This document shows positions 56,302 to 64,000 of a DNA stretch of 64,000 nucleotides, one piece after another. A model generated the notes under the pieces. The model was not told the origin of the DNA and did not search any database. It worked only from the letters and a program-made list of their open reading frames with translations. A program made the position numbers and the translations under genes. How positions within the stretch are numbered: the first letter of the stretch is position 1; the number at the start of each line of letters is the position of its first letter. Origin of the DNA: Lactifluus volemus (taxonomy: Eukaryota > Basidiomycota > Agaricomycetes > Russulales > Russulaceae); the NCBI GenBank assembly GCA_022376515.1, contig WTXI01000024.1:310001-374000 (forward strand), given 5' to 3'.

Positions 56302-59300
56302 TCACGAAGTTACTTGTGGTGCCGCCGGGTACCCTCCTCGTCCACGAGATCCACCTCTGAGTCCTCGGAAACCTCGACCGATATAACCACCCCGCGGTGC
56401 AATCGGCGGTCTACGATACGGTGCTTGATATCCGCTGTCCCTACCCCGCGGAGAGTCTGAATCCTGATCGTCGGTGCTGCTTGCGGGAGCATGTCGCGTC
56501 GTTCCATTAGGCTGTGATGTACCTGGTGTTGGACCATGTCCATTAACGCGTGCACCACCTCTTCCACGATTGGGATTCGTCATGATATGTATGGGACGTG
56601 AACTTGGGCCGGAGCTACTGAACCAAATCAAGCTCCTTAAAAAGACTGCATGATTTTAAACAACGGACCTCGGTTGTGGTCGAGTTTCCCATGCTTCGTT
56701 TCGTCGATTGCCTGGCCTCGAGCCGTGAGGCTGAGAGTCATATCGCGCTTGGGCCGTGTATCGGCTGGTTGTGGTGGTAGGTTCGGTAATGTATTGACGG
56801 GCGAAACGAATTGTCGGTTCGTCAGATTTAGACACGCGTTGAACTCAACTGTGGACCCGCGGTATTGCGAACACTTGCTGTTGAGGGTCGTACCCGAGAT
56901 GAATGGCACATCCCAAACAACGTCGATGCTCCTCGTATTGAGGCCGATCACGACACCCTTGGCAGACAGCGGTACCCCACCGCTTTCCTGTACCATAATG
57001 ACCCGATCGCCGAGATCGAATTTCTGGTTCTGCAGTCGATACATTGCATGCTCTGGTTTCAGTACTGCCCGTCGCGGAACATTCTTCACCATTGCACGCC
57101 TAAAATTGGATGTCGATCGCTCTTTGTTAAAATCGTCCGCCAATCGCTCGATCTCTTTGACTACGTTCTAAAGAGATCATCACATCATCTCGCCGATAAT
57201 GGGTCAGGGACAAACCTTATCCAACTGGTCACATAACAGAGACACTGGCTCAAAATCACGTACGCCCTTGGCCACAAGCCACGCACGAATCTCTTTCGCT
57301 TTGGCACCAGGGTCGTCCTCAGAAGGGAAGATGGTAGATGCTTTGTCATATCTGTACTTGGTTAGCTATCTGTTCAACTGAAGAGGCTATCTCCATACCA
57401 TCACCAGCCCGATCGAGGATCCTGAACACCTCTGGATACTTCTCCTGCAGCCGGAACGTCAACACCCAAGTCTCGCGCATCAGCACGCCGTACATACCTT
57501 GTAGTCACGGATCAGATCAATTGCGAGGTCGCTAAATTGCCAAATGTGCCCGTTCTTGCTGGAGTAATTGAACACCTTCATAGCCTTGGCCTCGAATTTA
57601 ATGCTCAGCCCCAGGTTGACCTTCTGACCATCGGCACCCAGAACCATGAAACTGGACGTGACGCGTGACAGAGCACGTTTCGACATCGCGAGCATTTCTG
57701 CCACCTGGAATGAAGGACAATATTGTGTACCCGGTCGTTTTCAACTACAGACTTCAACGCCGCATTTTCTTGTTTGTCTGACGGCGAAAAGGCAAGAATG
57801 AAGGACAGAGAGTCCGACGTCGTTGCGTGTACACGCGCAGCGAAGCCGTATGCGTGTTCGCCTAGGAAGAAGACCTTGGTGCCATCTGGGAATTCGTCAG
57901 CGATGGATGGGGGTCCTCGCTCGAGATAGCGCGGGTCCTCAGATTTGACCTCGGACACAGCGACTTGCAATGCGAGCTCGTACTCCTTATTTGCATCCTC
58001 ATAATCCTTGATGAGCGCACCGCTCTCCAGACGCTTCAACCCTGTCAGTCATAAGTTAGAGCGAGTGATATGCACGACGATTTTAGTACTCCGCACCCTT
58101 TAGAGGCCGTACATGCAGCAAGATCTCGACTTCTCCCGTGAGGACACCGCACTTCTTCGAGTACATGGTTTCGATTCTCTCCGCTCTGTGTTTCCACGCA
58201 TTCAAACCTTGCCTCGTGTGCGGATTCTGTACTACTTTTTCTGGTGCGTTGGGCACAACGGTCACTTTCTCGTATTTGAACAGTGCATCGGACACGCCCA
58301 CGACCATTGCTTCCTGTAAAAACGGCCAGCCGGCAAACGTGCGCGTCCCAATCAGCTCATGCGCGAGGTCTCCGGCTTGCGTGACGCATGCGGGTTCACA
58401 ACGTGGATGATAATCGACTTGTTACGGCTCTCCGAACCGTGGACGTTGACGCCATGGAAGCCGAGTGATGCGGTATGAGGGAGCGTTTTTAAAGATGGGA
58501 AGCCCGCCAAAGCAGATGTACCGAGAAAGACGCCATCGCAAAGACCCTTTACGAGGTGCAATCCATCCAGTGTCGGAAGGTCGAAGGATTCCATGATACA
58601 TGTACACTGAGGTAGCGCCGGGAAGAATCCTGGTAGTGACGAGGGATAAGCCGTAGGCTCGTCCGGGTTGTACTTGAACTGATAGCTTGTGCCATACGTG
58701 TTACGGCGTTTCTCTTCGTCTGTCAAACGGTGCTCACGCGCTGGAGAAGATGTGAATGAAGGATTTTTGGTATCGAGGTGACACTCACACTGCATAGCGC
58801 GGAGTAGCCTCTTCTCGTCAATGAATGGGATCTTCACTACAGCCTCCCATTCTTGCTTTTTCCCGTTCAAATCCAAGTCAAACTCCTGAGGATAGAAGTC
58901 GATAATGGGTGAGGCCGGATCCCACATCAAGTCCTGCCCATCATCCATGAACGACCTGAGCAGCAGCAGGTGGCATCAATAAACTAACCCGATATGCCTC
59001 AGGCAACAGCTCCTTGCTAGCCTCCGGCATAACACCCATCAACTGCTCGAACGGTCGGAATGGCTTGCCGAGCTCGAAGATGAACGTCATTTCCCCAACC
59101 CCCTTCAGGTCTGAGAGTGTGTTACATAGATTCGGGGATGGAATAGGATAACAACGCTCACCTGACACGCGAGGTGCGTAATGATAGTCATAGAACCAAC
59201 TCCATGAAGCGACGCCACTGTAATAATAGTGCATCACCCATTGCAATCCCTCCACGTAGCGATACACAAGATTGTCCATCTCGTCGGGGTCGTCATAGTG

Positions 59301-61411
59301 AATACCAAGCTTGCCCTGTGCAGGAAGTCAGATCCATCTATAACCCTTCTAGTATGGTTGGACGCACCATATAATACGAGCGTTTCCACTCATCCATCTT
59401 ATCCTTCACCGCTTGCTCGTACCTTTCGTCGAAATTTGCGCCCGAGAGCTCCACCACTTTCGCCTTCATATACTTATCCAGCACCCGATCTACTGCGTCC
59501 CTCGCCTCCTCATCCTCTTCGTCACTTGTCCAATCTCCATCGTCACCCTCAGCCTCACCCCCACCCCCATCTTCCTGTTCTTCTTGAACCTCTTCAGGCA
59601 TCCCCGGGGGCGAAATGTCACGAGGTTCTGGTCATGTTCATCATATTCGTCCCAAGCGAGCTCTAGATTCAAGTCCTCGGCAAGAGTGGTTATAAAATCG
59701 CGGTCTCTTGCGGGGAAGTTATTCTGTAGGTCCAGTCGTCGTTGCTTTCCATTCGCGGCAACGTCGCGTTGCTGCAACACAAACTTCTGCACCTTCTCGA
59801 ATATCTCGCTCTGCGACGACGTCAGTACCAGTGAATTGCGCTTCCTAGCAAGCTCCGTTGCTTTGAGATGTTTAGACTGCTTGCCCTTGAACCAGCTCAT
59901 GTCTCCATAGTCCTTCTCGAAAACTTCTTTATCCCACTCTACCATCTCGTCGAGGATGACTTGTAACCGCTTCGTGTCAATAACGCCACTCTCATTTAGA
60001 TAGCCCCCTGTTACGAAGCGATGATCAGCTGAAGGTACAATGGATGAGCAAATACATACCTAACGAAGGTAACACCTTCATATACACCTCGAATAGTTGT
60101 TCCAAGCCATTTTCGTGAATATGCAAGTCTGGCAAATGGGGAAGGAAATCGTTTCCGATGAACACAGCAAGCACAATAAAGTCGTCGATAACGCGCTCGA
60201 GGTTATAGTCGAATGGGAGCAAGCGCCCACTTCCCGGAACTCGAGGTCCAGGTACTCGCGCATCATGGACAGATGCAAAAGGTAGAAATTGATCGACTCG
60301 AGTCTTCCGTACAGTCAGCTACCAGTCAGCAGATAAAAAAAAGACATACACTGCGTTGTTCTTCTTTTTCGCAGCAGGTCCAAACTTGACTTCTTCACGG
60401 AGCAAACAGAAATGAGGGTCGTGGCTCAGCAAGCCAAGCATGATGAGGTCCGCGTCGAGACCGTATAAACAATGGCGGACATTCGGATTGTATTCTGGCT
60501 GAGCCTTGGAAAGACGGATATATTCCATAATCTTGTGCTCGCCTTCGCCAGGAACCTCATGTCCGGAAAGCACGACTTGCACCCCGCGCCAGTTTGCATC
60601 CTCGGTGATCTTCTTGTTCACAAAGTAGCGCAGCTGTTCAGAAAGCTTCGCCATGAAAGCGGTACCTACCAGGCACGGGCACCATCAGCGAAACCTTGCT
60701 CTGAGCTCTACGAATGGACAGGGGAGACGCACCGGGAGTGATGCAGTTGCTGTCAAACGCTTTTTCCTCCGGCAGCTTCTCGCCCTTTCTCTCTGCCTTT
60801 TCTCGCACTTCTCGCGCTTCCTTTGCCGTGCGAAAACGACGGCTTCGTTGTTGGTTCATCTTCGCGCGGGGAGCAACGCCATCGACGGCCATGAAAAATA
60901 GTTTTTTCGGCTTGATCTTCCCAAAGAGATGGTCCACGTAGGCGAAAATAGATGTAAATATCTGTTCCTCTGACATACGGAAGTGAGCATCGTCATCGTT
61001 GGGATGAGAGCCTTCGCCAACGTCAAAATCTGTGCTTTCTTGATGTAGGTGGGTGCTCACATGTGTGAATTATTCCGTTGAAATCAAGATAGAGATTGTC
61101 TAATGGGGGGATTCAAAGGGTGAGATGAATGGAATACCGGAAATAGGCGCACCGAATTCGGGAATGCTATTCTCCTCAATTAATTGCGAGGTCAAAGGAT
61201 ATCGTTCTCTGAGAATCACGATAAGAAATAAGAAGATCAAAGACTTATGGGAGTATGGAGTATGTTCCACCCACGAAATATATCTGAAGAACTACAGGAA
61301 ACGAGTCAGAATTGTGCGACGTGAGACAGATAGGCTTTACCTTTGGCACGCCTGTGCGAGAGAGGAATCAGCCTTATGATGGCATAACAGAATAAGATAG
61401 ACAGCACCCAT
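56302..61411 (-). CDS. XRN1: 5'-3' exoribonuclease 1 (Xrn1/Kem1)
   Basis: Seen: the 5' end needs three tiny exons (4, 11 and 17 nt) to make MGVPKFFRYIS, then ERYPLTSQLIEENSIPEFG and DNLYLDFNGIIHTC. The catalytic domain has FFMAVDGVAPRAKMNQQRSR, SGHEVPGEGEHKIMEYIR, CLYGLDADLIMLGLLSHDPH, VFIGNDFLPHLPDLHIHENG and YYYSGVASWSWFYDYHYAP. Downstream are the D1-like and SH3-like domains (KFDLGDRVIMVQESGGVPLS) and an Arg-Gly-rich tail (GGYIGRGFRGLRGGSRGRGG). These define Xrn1, not nuclear Rat1. The frame is broken at about 60231, 59606, 58374 and 57733, each repaired by one base. Known: degrades decapped mRNA in the cytoplasm. Confidence 0.93.
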
Positions 61412-62642
61412 TGTAGACTTGCTTAAGTTATTTGGGGTGTAGAGCCGTAAGAATGAGGAATGCGGTCTGTGAATCACAGCGACTCGGGGGCTTGAGAAGG
61501 ATTAAGCAAGCGGCGCGCGTGCGCCACGCTAGTCATGTTCCGCGGTTCAACCACGTGGCACACGTGAATCCCACGCGATAGCCCGACCCTACAGCACTTG
61601 GGACTCCAGCTTTCCGCCATATCTCACCTTGTTGACGAACTAAGTAGTAATCCATCATGCGCACTTGTGCGTCACCTGAACGACAGGGGACAAGTATGCG
61701 AGGTACGAGCCTTCCACAACCAGACACCAATGTCCATGGTCTCGCCCACCACTATTAAGGGCGCACGCGGGCCTACCTCTGTATTCCCGAAGAGCCAGGT
61801 TTTTGCTTGTAACAAGAAATTCGGGTTTTGGTCTCCACTTTCCAAAGCCGCATAACCTGCGAGAAAAGACTAATGAGCATCCGTCATGATGACTCATCCC
61901 GGGCGTGCCCACTCACGTTTTGTAGTTGGCTACCTCGAGAGCTTATGTGCGTCGTACATCACCGTTGCGCAGGGTGGCTCACATGTAGCGGGGCTACAAT
62001 ATCCCGTGGGTAGTGAGTCGGTCGAGATGGGTGCACCTGGTCGTAACACACGCGACTGCTACGGCCGGAAGAGCGTCTCGGTGTGCGCAATTTCCTAAAA
62101 GCCGAGTCTGATGCGATCTCACTTTACACCTAAATCAAGCCAGAACTTCGGTTTCCAGGTGTGTGATTAGGGATAATCGAATATTTCTCTTCGCCATCAC
62201 TATCACAGTCTACAATCCTCTGATTATTGCAAACTGCGTATCTATGTGAAGGAAAGATCGTTGGCTTTGATCATCTTCAATCAAAGTGATCGATCTGATC
62301 TAGTGTTAGATTGAGATCTAGATAGGTCTCAACCGTGTGCACAGAAAAAACAGAGACACCGTGCATGGGACTTGTTTCGTCATTACAATTGAACGGGTGG
62401 CCGTGCTGATAGGCTACTACATAGTTGGTAGGAACGAGGAGACTTGAACTTGAAGGACTAGAACAATCAAATGCACGTAATGTGGAAAGTGCCATAACTC
62501 CAACAAGGAGAAATAGACTAGTAGAAGTAAAGGTTTCTCGTGCTGGGAAGGAAATTAATCGAATTAGCCGCATCTCAAGCGTGAAACCTACATGCAGCGT
62601 AGTCAGGCAAAACCATACATCATACACTTCGCAGGAGAATAC
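61412..62642. other. Intergenic between XRN1 and the GATA factor gene
   Basis: 1.2 kb without a supportable gene. It includes CACGTG-type E-box sequences near 61552-61566 (CCACGTGGCACACGTG), which could bind bHLH factors upstream of XRN1. Otherwise nothing seen. Confidence 0.5.
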
Positions 62643-64000
62643 TCACGGAGGCACGCCACGAGCATGAGACGGTGGTGCATGCGCACGCATGAATGACCCA
62701 TGCTCAGTCGGATATCCACGCGTCCCTTGCCATGTGGGTGGCGCAGCGTCGCCGGTTCCTGAAGGTATCGAGGGTGGTGGCATCATTTGGGCAGCATGGG
62801 CAGGCGGATGTTGAGGCGGAATACTAGGGCCGCTCGAATTGGAATGATATGTGCTAGTTGCTTGGGATACAGGTGACTGCGGCGGTCCTGCTTTTGATAC
62901 AGCTGGACTTGGCCGGGTCGAATCAGACTTCTGAGACGGAGATGAGGGTGGCGGCTTTGTATCCGCGGGGCATTGGCGGGTGTGCTTTGGCTCCCGCCGT
63001 TGTTATTGTTACTGCCGGTGTTGCCACTTCTGTTGTTGGCATCACGATGGCTGTTTTCTGCCATACGGGTCGACGCTCGAAGAGTTTCAAGGTCAATGTT
63101 GGGCCCTTTACCGTCGGGACCAGCTGCCTTGTCACGCTTGCGCATTAATTTCGCGTAATCTGTTACCCGCAGATGGGATCAAAGGGAAAAGGGCAACCCG
63201 ACGATTCAAACTCACGTAGACCGCATGCGTTACAAAGAGTTCTCGCCCCGTCTGGCCCACGCCTCCACTCGGGCGTCTCACGTATGTTACATGAATGACA
63301 TTTTCCCGGTGGAGTCGCACGCTGAGTAGAATAGAGGTAAACCATCAATAAGACTCCGAGTGACGTACGTGAAGGGTCGCCACTCACACTTCGCTTACGA
63401 TATTTTGATTTGGGTTGACCAGGTCCTCCATTCTGGCCGGCAGTTGTCGCGCGTTTCGTACGAATAAGCGCCATATCCGCCTCTGCGGTTGCCTGCGCCT
63501 ATCATTCGGAGTTAATGCGATAGTCAGATTTTTTTCCCACAATGGTGGCATGTACTGACCTCCGCATCCGTTCCTGCGGCGCCATCGGCAGATAAGTCTT
63601 CCCAAGGGCGTTTAGGGGCCCGATGTTCCTCTGGGGGGGTACCACGGGCGCGGAGCCTTTTGCAAGTTCCCCCTCCGATAGCGATAAGCGCTTCAACTCT
63701 TCGCATAGACGCATAACCACATTAGCATGCTGGCTCATTTCGGCTATCTCAGCCTGCGTCGGCTTTAGTCTCTGAGCACCTGTGCCGCCAGCCTGTGCTT
63801 GTGCTATGAAAGATTATACATAAGTCGTTGCGATAAGAGGGGTAAAAAAAAAAAAAAACGCACCATATTTGGATGCGAATGCATAAAGTACATTACAATG
63901 CTTTAGTAACTAAGAAGTTAGATTGATTAGATCACAGGGTGCATTCTCAAGATGTTGATGCGTCCGCGTGGAACCTTACCTCTGCCATAGTTCCCTGTCT
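62643..64000 (-). CDS. GATA-type zinc-finger transcription factor, 5' end beyond window
   Basis: Seen: a single GATA finger, Cys-x2-Cys-x18-Cys-x2-Cys ([28 protein letters not shown]), splices to [11 protein letters not shown], a basic tail typical of GATA DNA-binding domains. Upstream exons give [20 protein letters not shown] and [20 protein letters not shown]. Downstream is an Asn/Ser-rich and then Pro-rich region ([16 protein letters not shown]...[12 protein letters not shown]), ending HARGVPP at 62643. The frame shifts once near 62967-62970 (CCCC run on the coding strand, one base short). The stop codon lies inside a GTGAGT, so a further exon is possible. Known: such proteins bind GATA sites and control nitrogen, iron, light or developmental programmes; this finger type does not settle which. 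Truncated at the right edge. Confidence 0.85.

Noticed and set aside
62277..62627. Possible extra 3' exon of the GATA gene or tRNA-like sequence
   Set aside because: The GTGAGT at the stop codon allows another exon but no convincing acceptor-exon follows; the GTTCAAGTCTCC stretch near 62440 lacks a foldable tRNA around it.
1..64000. CRISPR arrays, rRNA genes, bacterial operons
   Set aside because: No regularly spaced repeats, no rRNA sequence, and gene structure is eukaryotic throughout.

Overview
This is a 64 kb piece of fungal nuclear genome, most likely from an Agaricomycete (Basidiomycota). The evidence is compact genes split by many 45-70 nt introns, a FunK1 fungal-specific kinase, a local F-box family expansion, and the versions of housekeeping genes present (Xrn1, Rai1, GUA1, PIM1/Lon, VCX1, TMS1, ING, RFC3). 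No species marker is present; any placement below class level would be a guess. Gene models below were spliced by eye from GT-AG (and a few GC-AG) junctions, so outer limits are firmer than every inner exon border.

Layout. 0.9-5.5 kb: ING-family PHD protein (-), Serinc/Tms1 membrane protein (-), and a DapA/HOGA-family aldolase (+) diverging from tms1. 5.5-17.1 kb: a tandem triplication of a 3.5-4.4 kb unit, each unit carrying one intact single-exon F-box protein gene on the minus strand. The units differ by a truncated LINE insertion with a 15-bp target-site duplication, a MITE, a small indel and the remains of a membrane-protein gene. 18-24.7 kb: cytochrome b5-domain protein, a probable Whi5/Nrm1-like G1/S co-repressor and replication factor C subunit 3. 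24.9-30 kb: MITE copy 2, an unrecognised gene, and a divergent farnesyl-diphosphate-synthase-like gene lacking both Asp-rich motifs. 30-42 kb: Rai1/DXO decapping nuclease, an unknown protein (gene A), an enoyl-CoA hydratase-like protein, a PrpF isomerase and an intron-rich Ca2+/H+ exchanger. 43-50 kb: an intron-containing tRNA-Val(CAC), a FunK1 kinase and a large Ser/Pro-rich protein (gene B) whose C-terminus resembles gene A. 50-64 kb: mitochondrial Lon protease, GMP synthase, 5'-3' exoribonuclease Xrn1 and a GATA factor running off the right edge.

Two themes stand out. First, splicing is unusual: several GC-AG introns and very small exons (8 nt in the exchanger; 4, 11 and 17 nt at the 5' end of Xrn1). 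Second, the genes from about 39 kb rightwards contain at least eleven frame breaks in otherwise conserved coding sequence. Nearly all are repaired by a single extra base in a short homopolymer, which looks like systematic base-calling or assembly error rather than gene death. RNA 5'-end turnover is represented twice (Rai1 and Xrn1), 25 kb apart, but nothing suggests a functional cluster.
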